From NCBI GenBank assembly GCA_009846005.1, contig VXYL01000091.1, positions 34,254 to 98,253 on the forward strand: a stretch of DNA of 64,000 bases, in the 5' to 3' direction. Every line of letters begins with the position of its first letter. Within the stretch, counting starts at the first letter, position 1. A program made the position numbers and the translations under genes. Below the pieces are notes generated by a model. The model did not search any database, had not been told where the DNA came from, and saw only the letters and a list, made by a program, of their open reading frames with translations. This DNA comes from Gammaproteobacteria bacterium (lineage in GTDB: Bacteria; Pseudomonadota; Gammaproteobacteria; Pseudomonadales; Azotimanducaceae). Positions 46,073-54,624 of this stretch are shown piece by piece.

Positions 46073-46987
46073 CTAGGGGGCGTCGCCGAGCTCGAGATCT
46101 CTGATCTCGCCGCGTACGATCCTGCCGAGGATGAACCGGCCGTCCAGGATGTAGGCCGTGCCGTCGAGGGCCACCGCCAGTCCCTGGCCATGGGCCAAAC
46201 CGTTGATGCAGGTGTCGTCGGTGAACATCCAGGGTTTGCCAGCGATGGTCAGCGCGCAGTGCTCGACGGGCTCTACGTTGACCGCCCGGGCGAGCTGGCC
46301 ATCGTTCCAGGTCTCGAAATCGAGCTCGCCCCCGGGCGACTGCTTTATGCCGGAACCGTCTTGTCGGCCATATCTGAAGCGCCCCTTGTAGAGCGTTCCG
46401 TCACGCCAACGGTAGTGGCCGAGACCGTGCCGTAGATCGGCCAGGAAATCGCCCGTGTAGGTGCCTCCTGTCTCGCGTTCCAAAACGCCCCTACCCTCGC
46501 GAACACCATCCGTGAAGTCACCCTCGTACACGTCGCCGTTGGCCCAGGTAAGGCGTCCCCGACCCGTCATGGCGCCAACGCGAAAGTCGCCGGAGTAGAC
46601 GTCGCCGTTCGGAAACTTGAGGACGCCCTGGCCGTGACGTTCGCCGTCCACGAAGTCGCCGGTGTAGACTTCGCCGTCCGGCGCGGTGTGGGTTCCGCGT
46701 CCGTGCATCTGATTGCCCCCTTTCAAGCCGCCGCGGTAGTGGTGACCGTCTCCCCAGAACAGCTCGCCCTCGGTTGCCACGGTTTCGTCGACCACGGGGT
46801 CGGGGTCTCTATCCATGGCGTTTGCTCCGGCTTCGCCAGCCGCAACATGCCCTGTCGCAAGGAAGGCCGAGGGCAACACAAGCCACAGGATCGACATTGC
46901 CGTACGGGTGCGTCGCACCGCCGGATTCCGCGCAGGCCGGGTCTCGGTCTCGTCTGAGGCGTCACGATGCAGCGGTTTGAAACGCAT
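46073..46987 (-). CDS. Exported MORN-repeat protein
   Basis: A 304-aa protein with an N-terminal signal segment (AMSILWLVLPSAFLATGHVAAG) and at least six MORN repeats in tandem. Examples are GEVYTGDFVDGERHGQG, GDVYSGDFRVGAMTGRG, GDVYEGDFTDGVREGRG and GTYTGDFLADLRHGLG. MORN repeats form extended beta sheets that bind lipids or proteins. After the signal sequence the protein should be periplasmic. It is the upstream gene of a two-gene operon with the kinase-like protein, separated by only 2 bases, so the two probably act together at the cell envelope. Confidence 0.88.
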   Translation of the reverse strand: MRFKPLHRDASDETETRPARNPAVRRTRTAMSILWLVLPSAFLATGHVAAGEAGANAMDRDPDPVVDETVATEGELFWGDGHHYRGGLKGGNQMHGRGTHTAPDGEVYTGDFVDGERHGQGVLKFPNGDVYSGDFRVGAMTGRGRLTWANGDVYEGDFTDGVREGRGVLERETGGTYTGDFLADLRHGLGHYRWRDGTLYKGRFRYGRQDGSGIKQSPGGELDFETWNDGQLARAVNVEPVEHCALTIAGKPWMFTDDTCINGLAHGQGLAVALDGTAYILDGRFILGRIVRGEIRDLELGDAP

Positions 46988-47148
46988 TCGGCCTACCTCG
47001 ATTCGCCATTCGTGGGCTCATGGCGCTCCGGGTGCACGGGCCGCATCGAATCACCGACATCCCCCGGCGGCGATATCGTTCGCCGTGCCCTCTGCGCCAT
47101 GCGCCGATGATACATGGCAAGATACGCCCGACTGTTGGGCTACCACCG

Positions 47149-48018
47149 ATGCGAATCCGACCGAGCAACGCCACCCTTGGCGCGACCGTAACGGAAATCG
47201 ATCTCGCCGGCATCGACGACGCGGACTTCGAGGCCATCGAGAGCGCGTGGCACCGTTTCGCGGTGCTCGTTTTCCCGGGCCAGCACTTAAGTGACGCGGA
47301 CCACCTCGCGTTTACGCGCCGGTTCGGACGACTCGAGCGGGGCTTGAAACGTCGGCATAGCGGCGTGGGCGTAGGTCGGCTGTCCAACGTCAACAAGGAC
47401 GGGGCTGTCGTCCCGGGCGAAGCGCTGCAAGCCCGGTTTCAACGCGGCAACCGCGACTGGCACTCGGACAGTTCCTACAAACGCGTCGGCGCCAAGGCAT
47501 CGATCCTGGCCGCACACGTGGTGCCGGACGAGGGCGGCGAGACCGAATGGGCCGACATGCGTGCCGCGTACGATGCCTTGGAGGCGCCCACGAGGAACTG
47601 GCTCGAGGGCAAGACCGCCGTGCACAGCTATCGGTTCAGCCACGCCTGGCACGGCGGGCTTGAGCTACTGTCTCCCCGGGAACTGGATGACCTGCCGCCG
47701 GTGGAACATCCGCTGATCCGTGTCCATCCGGCCACCGGGCGCAGGAATCTATTCGTCGGTCGGCATGCCAGCCACGTCATCGGCGAGGATCTCCGGACCT
47801 CGCGACGGCGTTTGCGCGAACTCACCGCCTGGTCGTGTCGCCCACCCCGCGTCTGGGGGCACCGCTGGCAACCGGGCGACATCGCCATCTGGGACAATCG
47901 CTGCGTATTGCACCGCGGGCGCCCTTGGCCGGAGGACCAACCCCGGGTGATGGCCCGTTCGACGGTGGCGGGCGAAGATCCGGACAACGAGTGGGCTATC
48001 GTCGCGGGCGCGCCGTAG
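47149..48018 (+). CDS. TauD/TfdA-family Fe(II)/2-oxoglutarate dioxygenase
   Basis: A 289-aa dioxygenase with start ATG 47149 (MRIRPSNATLGATVTEIDL, the family N-terminus); ATG 47107 is an alternative. Iron ligands are H105 and D107 (NRDWHSDSSYK) and the distal His in WDNRCVLHRGRPW. The 2-oxoglutarate Arg is expected in the C-terminal QPRVMARSTVAGE. Substrates of the family include taurine, alkyl sulfates and aryloxyacids; this one is undetermined. It is divergent from the MORN gene, with the small helical protein following 35 bases downstream. Confidence 0.88.
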   Translation: MRIRPSNATLGATVTEIDLAGIDDADFEAIESAWHRFAVLVFPGQHLSDADHLAFTRRFGRLERGLKRRHSGVGVGRLSNVNKDGAVVPGEALQARFQRGNRDWHSDSSYKRVGAKASILAAHVVPDEGGETEWADMRAAYDALEAPTRNWLEGKTAVHSYRFSHAWHGGLELLSPRELDDLPPVEHPLIRVHPATGRRNLFVGRHASHVIGEDLRTSRRRLRELTAWSCRPPRVWGHRWQPGDIAIWDNRCVLHRGRPWPEDQPRVMARSTVAGEDPDNEWAIVAGAP

Positions 48019-48053
48019 TGGATCGCGACGTCGCCTGCTGATAGGGTTGATGC

Positions 48054-48293
48054 ATGAGTTCGCTAGCAGAAGCGATCGGGCTGCTTGAGAGCGGCGACTG
48101 GCAGGCAGCACATCGCATCGTCCAGAAGGACGACTCGGCGCTTGCGAGCTGGGCGCACGGCATCGTGCATCTCATGGAGGGCGATCGTCGCAATGCAGGC
48201 TACTGGTACGGTCGCGCGGGGCGCGACCTTGCTGCGGATGCCGAGATCAGCGCCGAGATCGCCGCGTTGAAGGTCCAGTCGGCGACCTCCTGA
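48054..48293 (+). CDS. Small conserved helical protein
   Basis: A 79-aa soluble, helical protein: MSSLAEAIGLLESGDWQAAH, then ALASWAHGIVHLMEGDRRNAGYWYGRAGRD. The pattern resembles a single TPR-like hairpin (WAHG..HL.EGD..NA.YWY.RA). I recall similar short hypothetical proteins in Proteobacteria but know of no function. ATG 48054 is the only sensible start. It probably shares a transcript with the TauD-type gene. Confidence 0.75.
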   Translation: MSSLAEAIGLLESGDWQAAHRIVQKDDSALASWAHGIVHLMEGDRRNAGYWYGRAGRDLAADAEISAEIAALKVQSATS

Positions 48294-48373
48294 ACGGTCG
48301 GGCCACGCCCTGAACGGGGTGCCGGGCGCAGCACTCCGTCGCAGTGTGTCTACGCTAGGGCATCGGTGAGGCT

Positions 48374-49093
48374 ATGGGAACGATCGCTTTCATCTTGCCG
48401 GTCACGGTCATGGCATGGTGCTGCGCCGCCGAGAACCCGACCGTACCCAGGGGTTTCGATGCCGCGCAGAAGACTACGATGCAGTTCCGCGATGGCGAAC
48501 CAATCGAGTCGGTGACGCGGATAGCGCGAGACACCCAGGGCCGTGCGCTGCTCGAACTCGACGGCGCCATCGTCATAATGGACCCCGTCGAACGGGTGGT
48601 CTGGTTCGCCGACCAGACCGGACGCGCGTTCCGGCACGAAATGTCCGAACACCGTGTGGAACTCGCCAAACGCGGCCGAGTGCCATCCGCGCCAATGCCC
48701 GACTCGCCGCATGAAGACCTGCCGACTCCGGAAACCATCGAACGGAAGGACGTCGAGTGGAACGGGTTTCCTGCGGAACTGAACGTGACGAGCGTCACCG
48801 CTCCGCCCGACGCGACAGTCAGTGTCGAGCCTCAGGTTGTGGAGACGGAATACCTGATTGCAACCATCGATGGTATGCGCGTTCCGATCAAGATGGAGAC
48901 CAGGGGCCCGCGCTGGATGCCTAGGTTGACAATGGAGACAACCACCTTCCGCCATCTTGTTGGCGAAGAGCTAGACGTCGTGTTCAGCCCTCACGACGAG
49001 TGGATCGTCGTGGACGACCCCTCGCAGTTGTCCGAACGACCGACCCGCACCAGGTTTCCCATGCTCCCGGAAGCGTTCTTCAAGGATCCGTGA
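48374..49093 (+). CDS. Exported protein of unknown function
   Basis: A 239-aa protein I do not recognise. A short signal sequence (MGTIAFILPVTVMAWCCAAE) suggests a periplasmic or possibly lipidated location (Cys17/Cys18). The remainder is acidic and beta-rich (TRIARDTQGRALLELDGAIV, VVWFADQTGRAFRHEM, EYLIATIDGMRVPIKMETRG) with a Pro-rich linker (APMPDSPHEDLPTPE). No catalytic motif is visible. A small inverted repeat (TGGTGG/CCACCA, about 49104-49123) lies after the stop. Confidence 0.6.
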   Translation: MGTIAFILPVTVMAWCCAAENPTVPRGFDAAQKTTMQFRDGEPIESVTRIARDTQGRALLELDGAIVIMDPVERVVWFADQTGRAFRHEMSEHRVELAKRGRVPSAPMPDSPHEDLPTPETIERKDVEWNGFPAELNVTSVTAPPDATVSVEPQVVETEYLIATIDGMRVPIKMETRGPRWMPRLTMETTTFRHLVGEELDVVFSPHDEWIVVDDPSQLSERPTRTRFPMLPEAFFKDP

Positions 49094-49225
49094 ACGGGTG
49101 TTGGTGGGCCAGCATCCACCACTCATTCTCGCTCCTCCCGGCCCTATTCCCGGAGCCGACGCCGCCTTCCAACGCGGGCTGCGTGGAACCGCGACCTAGG
49201 CTGTCGCCCGCACCGCATCATCTAC

Positions 49226-49267
49226 CACTGAATTCCTTTGACACTACCACTTAAGTCCTTTGACACG
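49226..49267 (+). repeat. Tandem 20-base direct repeat carrying TTGACA
   Basis: Two near-identical 20-base units, at 49226-49245 and 49248-49267, share 17 of 20 positions and each ends CCTTTGACAC. Each contains a TTGACA hexamer (49238 and 49260, 22 bases apart). They lie 50-95 bases before the GTG of the next gene and could be duplicated -35 or operator half-sites. No convincing -10 follows. Confidence 0.4.
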
Positions 49268-49320
49268 CGCAACTGTCAGCTCTTACGGTACGACGCTTCC
49301 TTCCACGATGGGAGACCAAG

Positions 49321-49908
49321 GTGATTGCCCCAAGAACTGCGGCTGCCGCCCTAATCGTCGCCTCCCTGGCCTGTACCGCCGCTGTACCCGAAACCGGCCA
49401 GGAGATTGCCGACGCAATGCCCGGGTTGGATCTCAAGCATCCAGATATCCATGCCAAGCTGATCGGTGGTGCGTTCGACGCCATGACCGGCACCGACAAG
49501 ATCGACACTCTCTTGGAGATCTGGAGACGAGAAGCTATCGCTGGCGGCATGGAAGTCGTTCAAGCCGACGCGCTAGTCGATACCTCCCTGGTCATCCTCA
49601 AGCACCATCCGATCTCCTCGGCCATCGAACGCGCGGTCAAGCGCGCCCTCGCCGCGTACCGACCCAAGACCCAGCCTGATACGGCGAACGATACTGGAGA
49701 TCCCTCGGAGCCGATCGTTTGGGGGTATGCCTACTCCGACGACCAGTGGCGCTACTTCCTGTATCGCATCAAAGACACCGCGTTTACCGACGCTTGTTCG
49801 GTCTGTCTGCACACCGAGGGGCATCGTGGTCCTCCTACCGCCGTCATGAGGGTAACCGCTCACTCAGTTGGCGGGAATCGCGTTGTCTGCGCCGATTGCG
49901 ACTTGTAG
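49321..49908 (+). CDS. Exported or lipid-anchored protein of unknown function
   Basis: An unrecognised 195-aa protein started at GTG 49321. The N-terminus is a signal sequence with a possible lipobox (VASLAC at residues 14-19). The first half is helical (KLIGGAFDAMTGTDKIDTLLEIW). The C-terminal 60 residues hold a Cys-rich pattern, DACSVCLHTEGH and VVCADCDL. These four Cys plus His could form a metal site or two disulfides. VWGYAYSDDQWRYFLYRIKD is the most conserved-looking stretch. It is isolated between the unknown gene and the tRNA. Confidence 0.55.
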   Translation: MIAPRTAAAALIVASLACTAAVPETGQEIADAMPGLDLKHPDIHAKLIGGAFDAMTGTDKIDTLLEIWRREAIAGGMEVVQADALVDTSLVILKHHPISSAIERAVKRALAAYRPKTQPDTANDTGDPSEPIVWGYAYSDDQWRYFLYRIKDTAFTDACSVCLHTEGHRGPPTAVMRVTAHSVGGNRVVCADCDL

Positions 49909-50084
49909 CCGCATCGTCCGACGCCAAGACCTGGGGAAGCACCGGAGGCCAATGACGCGCGGGCGCGAGTCGCTCTCCAACCTCGTGGCGAACCAAGGAA
50001 AGCCCGAATAACGCAACGCGTCGGGAGATGCGCGCACCCGCATTGACTTTGGGGAACGTCCGGGAACGCCTGACAAAGGGGTGT

Positions 50085-50160
<76 letters not shown>

Positions 50161-50201
50161 ACGAGAGCGGTTGGGATGTTACGTGTGCGTGCCTGTCCCG
50201 A

Positions 50202-51692
50202 TCAAGTTGCGTCGATGTCGAGGCCCGCGTAGGCACGCTCGAGACGTTTCGCCTGTTTCTTGCTCACGCTTCCCAGGGCCGCGAGGGCACTTGCCAGCCG
50301 CGACCGCACCATGTCCCGACCGAGATAGGCCATGGAGTCGAACAACGGCAATGCCACCGTGCGACCGGCCATTGCCACGAAGAGCGGTGCCAGGAAGTCG
50401 CGCATCGGAATGCCCATGGCATCGGCAAGGGAGCGAATCGCGGTCTGCAGGGAGTCGCGGTCCCACGGATCCTGCGCTTCGAGTCGCCGGCCGACGTGGT
50501 CGAGTACACGCAGGCAGTCGTCGGCGCCGAGGCGGAGTGCCGCGAAATCCGCATCGTCGAGTGCCGTACGGTCGCCCAGCAGGTAGTCGACCTGGGGCAA
50601 TAGGTCGACCAGGCGTTCGGTACGCTGCTGCACGATGGGCGCGAGCGGGGCGAGGTTGTCGCGGTTGACGGCCCAGCCGGCGATGCGATCCATGAATTCC
50701 TGGGGGGCCAACGAGCGGATATATTGACCGTTCAGCCAGTCGAGCTTGTCGAGATCGAAGACCGGTCCGCCGGTCGTCAACCTGTCGATGTCGAACGCAG
50801 CGGTCATCTCTTCGGTGCTGAAGATCTCCCGCTCGTCGGGCATCGACCATCCCATCAACGCCAGGTAGTTGCACAGTGCTTCCGGCAGGTAGCCCATCCG
50901 CCGGTAGTAGTTGAGCCCCGTGGGATTGCGCCGCTTGGAGACCTTGCTGCCATCGGCGTTGCGGAGCAGTGGCAGATGATAGTGCGCCGGTACCGACCAG
51001 CCGAAACGATCGTAGATGAGACGGTGCTTCGGCATCGAAGAGAGCCACTCCTCGCCGCGGAGGATGTGCGTGATGCCCATGAGGTGATCGTCCACCACGG
51101 CAGCCAAGTGATAGGTGGGAAAACCGTCCGACTTGACGAGAATCTGCATGTCGACCTGCTGCCAGGGAATCTCGATGTCGCCCCGTATTCCGTCGGAGAA
51201 CCGGCACGCACCGGTCGCCGGAACATCGAGGCGTACCACGTGGGTCTCGCCGCTCGATGCCCTGTCGCGACTCTCGTCGGGATCGAGGTCGCGACAGTGT
51301 CCGTCGTAGCGCGGCGTCTCGCGGTTCGCCTGTTGCCGACGTCGTAGGTCATCGAGCCGTTCCTTCGAGCAGAAGCAGCGGAAGGCACCGCCCGAGGCGA
51401 CGAGTTCGTCGGCATGCCGCCTGTAAAGCGCCACGCGTTCGCTTTGCCGGTACGGCCCGCGGTCCCCGCCGACGTCCGGGCCTTCGTCCCAGTCCATGCC
51501 CACCCAACGCAACGCCTCGATGATGGTGCCTTCGGAGGCCGACGAACTGCGTTGCCGGTCCGTGTCCTCGATGCGCAGGATGAACCGGCCCCCCTGGCTG
51601 CGGGCGAACACGAGATTGAATAGCGCCACGTAGGCCGTCCCGACATGCGGATCGCCTGTCGGGCTTGGCGCAACGCGGGTTCGGACGCTCAT
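50202..51692 (-). CDS. gltX: Glutamate--tRNA ligase
   Basis: A 496-aa class I aminoacyl-tRNA synthetase. The HIGH-type motif is APSPTGDPHVGTAY and the KMSKS-type motif is GSKVSKRRNPT, both intact. RFILRIEDTDRQRS, DGFPTYHLAAVVDDHLMGITHILRGEEWL and the helical C-terminal anticodon-binding domain match GluRS. A Cys pair (FRCFCSKERL) resembles half of the zinc site seen in some GluRS. Length is normal (471-500 aa). It may be transcribed with the following tRNA-Ala. Confidence 0.96.
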   Translation of the reverse strand: MSVRTRVAPSPTGDPHVGTAYVALFNLVFARSQGGRFILRIEDTDRQRSSSASEGTIIEALRWVGMDWDEGPDVGGDRGPYRQSERVALYRRHADELVASGGAFRCFCSKERLDDLRRRQQANRETPRYDGHCRDLDPDESRDRASSGETHVVRLDVPATGACRFSDGIRGDIEIPWQQVDMQILVKSDGFPTYHLAAVVDDHLMGITHILRGEEWLSSMPKHRLIYDRFGWSVPAHYHLPLLRNADGSKVSKRRNPTGLNYYRRMGYLPEALCNYLALMGWSMPDEREIFSTEEMTAAFDIDRLTTGGPVFDLDKLDWLNGQYIRSLAPQEFMDRIAGWAVNRDNLAPLAPIVQQRTERLVDLLPQVDYLLGDRTALDDADFAALRLGADDCLRVLDHVGRRLEAQDPWDRDSLQTAIRSLADAMGIPMRDFLAPLFVAMAGRTVALPLFDSMAYLGRDMVRSRLASALAALGSVSKKQAKRLERAYAGLDIDAT

Positions 51693-51796
51693 GGCAGGAG
51701 TATAGCCATCATGCCCGCCTGTAACGGCGCGGACGGACTACGGGCGCAATGAGCCGTTGGGCTTGGAGCGACGCCTTGACAGCGTCAGACGCGAGG

Positions 51797-52690
51797 CTAG
51801 TGCAGGCTGTAGGCCTGTTGCCGGTGCGTGGTGGGCAGCGCTTGCAAGACCCACGCGTCCGGGCATCGCAACAGTGCCCTGGCGAGCTTGTTGTTCAGGG
51901 TGTGTCCGGACATGTAGCCGTCGAACGCCCCGATGACCGGCAACCCGAGCAGGTAGAGATCGCCGATGGCATCGAGCAGCTTGTGCTTGACGAACTCGTC
52001 CTCGTAGCGCAAGCCCTCGGTATTGACGATCTCGTCGTCGCCGATCCCGACGGCGTTGTCGAGGCTCGATCCAAGGCACTTGCGAATGGCACGTGCCTGA
52101 TCGAGTTCCCGCATCAAGCCGAACGACCTGGCGCCACAGACATCTTGCAGATAGGACGTCGACGCGAAGTCCACCTCGATGCTCTTCGGATAGCGGTTGA
52201 AGACTGGGTGATCAGCAACAAACGTATAGCTGCCTCGGAAACCGTCATACGGACTCAGTGTTGCCTGTGCTTCGCCTTGTGAAACAGAGACTTCGCGTGT
52301 GATTCTGATGAATTTTCTGGGCTCAGGAAGATTGCGGATGCCAACCCCGTGGATGATCTCAACGAACGGCTGTGCACTGCCGTCCATGATGGGCACTTCC
52401 TCGCTGGTAAGTTCAACCCGCACGTTGTCGATGCCGAGGCCCCAAAGCGCGGACATGAGGTGTTCGACTGTCGCGATCTGGACGCCGCCTTCGCTGAGGC
52501 TGGTCGACAGCGTCGTGTCGGAGACGTTCTCCGCCCGCGCGCGAACGCATCGTCCTGGTGCGTCGAGGCGCAGGAACTCGATCCCCGTGTCCGCATCGGC
52601 GGGACGAAGCGTCATGCGGACGGGGCGTCCGCTATGGACGCCGATCCCGATCGCATGCGCAGGACCGGCGATTGTTCTTTGACACAGCAT
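51797..52690 (-). CDS. lpxC: UDP-3-O-acyl-N-acetylglucosamine deacetylase LpxC
   Basis: A 297-aa zinc amidase for the committed step of lipid A synthesis. Zinc and catalytic motifs are ATVEHLMSALWGLGIDNV (His), FVKHKLLDAIGDLYLLG (His, Asp) and FDGYMSGHTLNNKLA (catalytic His). The N-terminus MLCQRTIAGPAHAIGIGVHSG is canonical. Its presence shows a lipid-A-bearing outer membrane. Unlike in many relatives, it is not next to ftsZ; gltX follows it 104 bases downstream on the same strand. Confidence 0.96.
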   Translation of the reverse strand: MLCQRTIAGPAHAIGIGVHSGRPVRMTLRPADADTGIEFLRLDAPGRCVRARAENVSDTTLSTSLSEGGVQIATVEHLMSALWGLGIDNVRVELTSEEVPIMDGSAQPFVEIIHGVGIRNLPEPRKFIRITREVSVSQGEAQATLSPYDGFRGSYTFVADHPVFNRYPKSIEVDFASTSYLQDVCGARSFGLMRELDQARAIRKCLGSSLDNAVGIGDDEIVNTEGLRYEDEFVKHKLLDAIGDLYLLGLPVIGAFDGYMSGHTLNNKLARALLRCPDAWVLQALPTTHRQQAYSLH

Positions 52691-52895
52691 TGGCTCTTTC
52701 GCCTAAGTGCATGGAGCAAGGCGAACTATACCGGGAAGCAGCCCAAAAATGAAGAGAAAATGGAGGCAAGATGAATGGGCGTCCGTCGTGTCGTTCGGCC
52801 GCAACGAAACGGTCCGCGAAAATCGCCTCCAAGCGCGCATGCGACGCCCGTAGGCCGGCTTGTCTCGCGTCGCACGCACTCGGCCCATCGAGCAC

Positions 52896-52916
52896 GGGAC
52901 GGGACAAGCCCGTCCC
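52896..52916 (-). repeat. REP-like palindrome at the STAS gene 3' end
   Basis: A perfect 8-base inverted repeat GGGACGGG/CCCGTCCC with loop ACAAG directly abuts the TAG stop of the STAS gene, so the coding strand reads CGTAGGGGACGGG. The 13-base core CGGGCTTGTCCCG recurs at 6598-6610, after murF, and the head recurs at 22975-22989. It probably also serves as a 3'-end hairpin; no T-run follows. Confidence 0.55.
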
Positions 52917-53402
52917 CTACGCGGACGCCTCAAGCATCGCGACTAGGTCCTCAAATTGCTCTCGGTTGCCGTCGTTCAGCGACATCAGGTTCCTGTGCGC
53001 TGCGAGCACGCGGCATCGCAATTCCTCTGGAGACAGGTCGGTCTCGGGTAGCTCACCGAGTTGTCTCTCGTCCCGCAGGGGTTCCTCGACAATGTGGAAT
53101 ATGTCGTCGAAGCCCATGGTCACGAGGAGCCGGGTGATGTCCGCCCGCGTCGAGATCAAGGTAGGTGTGAATGCGCGCCGGCGGCGAGCCTGGGTCGAGA
53201 GACGTGCCAATACGCCGAGCGCTGTGCTGTCGATCCCCTCCGTCGCCGACAGGTCGACGACGACGGAGCGGAAGCCGCGGTCCTGGAACATGCGGTCGAG
53301 GAACTCGTCCACGGCGGCACCGAGTCGCAATCGAACGTCACCGACCAGTTTCATCAGGTAGGTCCCATCGCCGTTGCCGACGAGTATTCTTCCGGTGTGC
53401 AC
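52917..53402 (-). CDS. STAS-domain protein (anti-sigma-factor antagonist type)
   Basis: A 161-aa protein whose first 100 residues form a STAS domain: YLMKLVGDVRLRLGAAVDEF, SVVVDLSATEGIDSTALGVLARLS. The Ser in GIDSTALG is at the position phosphorylated in SpoIIAA-type antagonists. An acidic C-terminal extension of about 50 residues (EEPLRDERQLGELPETDLSP) is unlike minimal STAS proteins. It follows the SpoIIE-type phosphatase gene by 3 bases. The pair forms the phosphatase/antagonist half of a partner-switching module; the anti-sigma kinase is not in the window. Confidence 0.88.
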   Translation of the reverse strand: MHTGRILVGNGDGTYLMKLVGDVRLRLGAAVDEFLDRMFQDRGFRSVVVDLSATEGIDSTALGVLARLSTQARRRRAFTPTLISTRADITRLLVTMGFDDIFHIVEEPLRDERQLGELPETDLSPEELRCRVLAAHRNLMSLNDGNREQFEDLVAMLEASA

Positions 53403-53405
53403 GGT

Positions 53406-54503
53406 CTATGCCTCCCGCGCGATCACCAGGCAGGTCATATCGTCGGGTCCTGGACTGCCGTTGCCAATGCCGATTCCGCGCCAAAGCGCTTCGATGTCGG
53501 GTGCGTGGTCTGCGGTGGCGTCGATGAGGCGTTGTTCCTTGGTGCCAAGGTCGACCTCACGCATGACCTCCAGCACGCCGTCCGAAAACGCGACGAGGCT
53601 GTCTCCGGGGGCAAGCGATGCGGTGCCCACGTCGTAGTCGACATCATCGAAGAGCCCGACCGGCTTGCCCGGCTTCTCGAGGAAGCAGGTTTCCCCGCTG
53701 CCGGCGTGAATCGCATGGGGGAAATGGCCGGCATTCGCAAACCGTAGGGTATCGGTGTCGAGGTCGACGACCCCGATGAACATAGCAACATGCTTGCCAA
53801 GTGCCTGATCGAGTAATTCGCGGTTGAGCACGCCGAGGATCTCGCCCGGATTCGAGAACATGCGGGGGTGATATTCGCGTCGAATGCGGCGCGAGAAGTT
53901 TTTGAGAATAACGGTGACGAATGCACTCGACGCCCCATGTCCCGAAACGTCAGCGATATAGAAGACGAAGTGGCGATCGGCGATGCGGAAATAGTCGACG
54001 AAGTCCCCCGAGAGAATCATTGAAGGTTGTACGCGGTGCGCGAGCCGGTAGCGGTCGATGGCCATCGGCGAGGGAGGCAGCATTCGCAACTGAATGTACC
54101 TTCCCGCGCGTTGGTCCCGTTCCAGGTTGTCCAGTTGTCCCGCAATGCGCAGATCGGCAGGCCGAGCCCTGGCAAGATCCGTCTCGATCCGCTCCCCGAA
54201 CTCGCCGTCGCCGATCGGGGTCGTGACGACGTCGATTACGCCGTGGCGCATCGCGGTGAGCATTCCCGTCGCGTCCGGTAGTCCTTGATTGATCAGCACC
54301 ACCGGCGCGGGTGGGCGTCCCGTTGCCTGCACGGTGTCGGCGATTTCACGCGGCGAGGCGCATAGGATGAGCTCCGCGGCCTCGAGGACCTTGGCGAATG
54401 CGCGACTCCCGCGCCGGGCGTAGATGGCATCGAAGCCGAGGCTGCTAAGGCGGAGGATCAGCGACGAAGCGGATTCATCGTCGCCCATGACCGCAATGGC
54501 CAT
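53406..54503 (-). CDS. SpoIIE-type PPM phosphatase with degenerate receiver domain
   Basis: A 365-aa protein. The first 120 residues look like a receiver fold (MAIAVMGDDESASSLILRLS, PAPVVLINQGLPDATGML), but the phospho-Asp position reads LILCASP, so it is probably not phosphorylated. The rest is a PPM/SpoIIE phosphatase: GDFVDYFRIADRHFVFYIADVSGHGASSA, FANAGHFP, LVAFSDGVLE and GPDDMTCLVI provide the metal-binding Asp residues. It should dephosphorylate the STAS protein encoded just downstream. How it is activated is unknown. Confidence 0.88.
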   Translation of the reverse strand: MAIAVMGDDESASSLILRLSSLGFDAIYARRGSRAFAKVLEAAELILCASPREIADTVQATGRPPAPVVLINQGLPDATGMLTAMRHGVIDVVTTPIGDGEFGERIETDLARARPADLRIAGQLDNLERDQRAGRYIQLRMLPPSPMAIDRYRLAHRVQPSMILSGDFVDYFRIADRHFVFYIADVSGHGASSAFVTVILKNFSRRIRREYHPRMFSNPGEILGVLNRELLDQALGKHVAMFIGVVDLDTDTLRFANAGHFPHAIHAGSGETCFLEKPGKPVGLFDDVDYDVGTASLAPGDSLVAFSDGVLEVMREVDLGTKEQRLIDATADHAPDIEALWRGIGIGNGSPGPDDMTCLVIAREA

Positions 54504-54624
54504 TGACGGTCTGATTGTGGCACTTGACGGGGGCGCACCCTACTCGCTTCTTTGTAGGGAAACAAGCAGTTGAAGCATCTTTTTGCGCGCTAAATCCGGA
54601 CCCGATTTCAAGGCCGATCCACGG

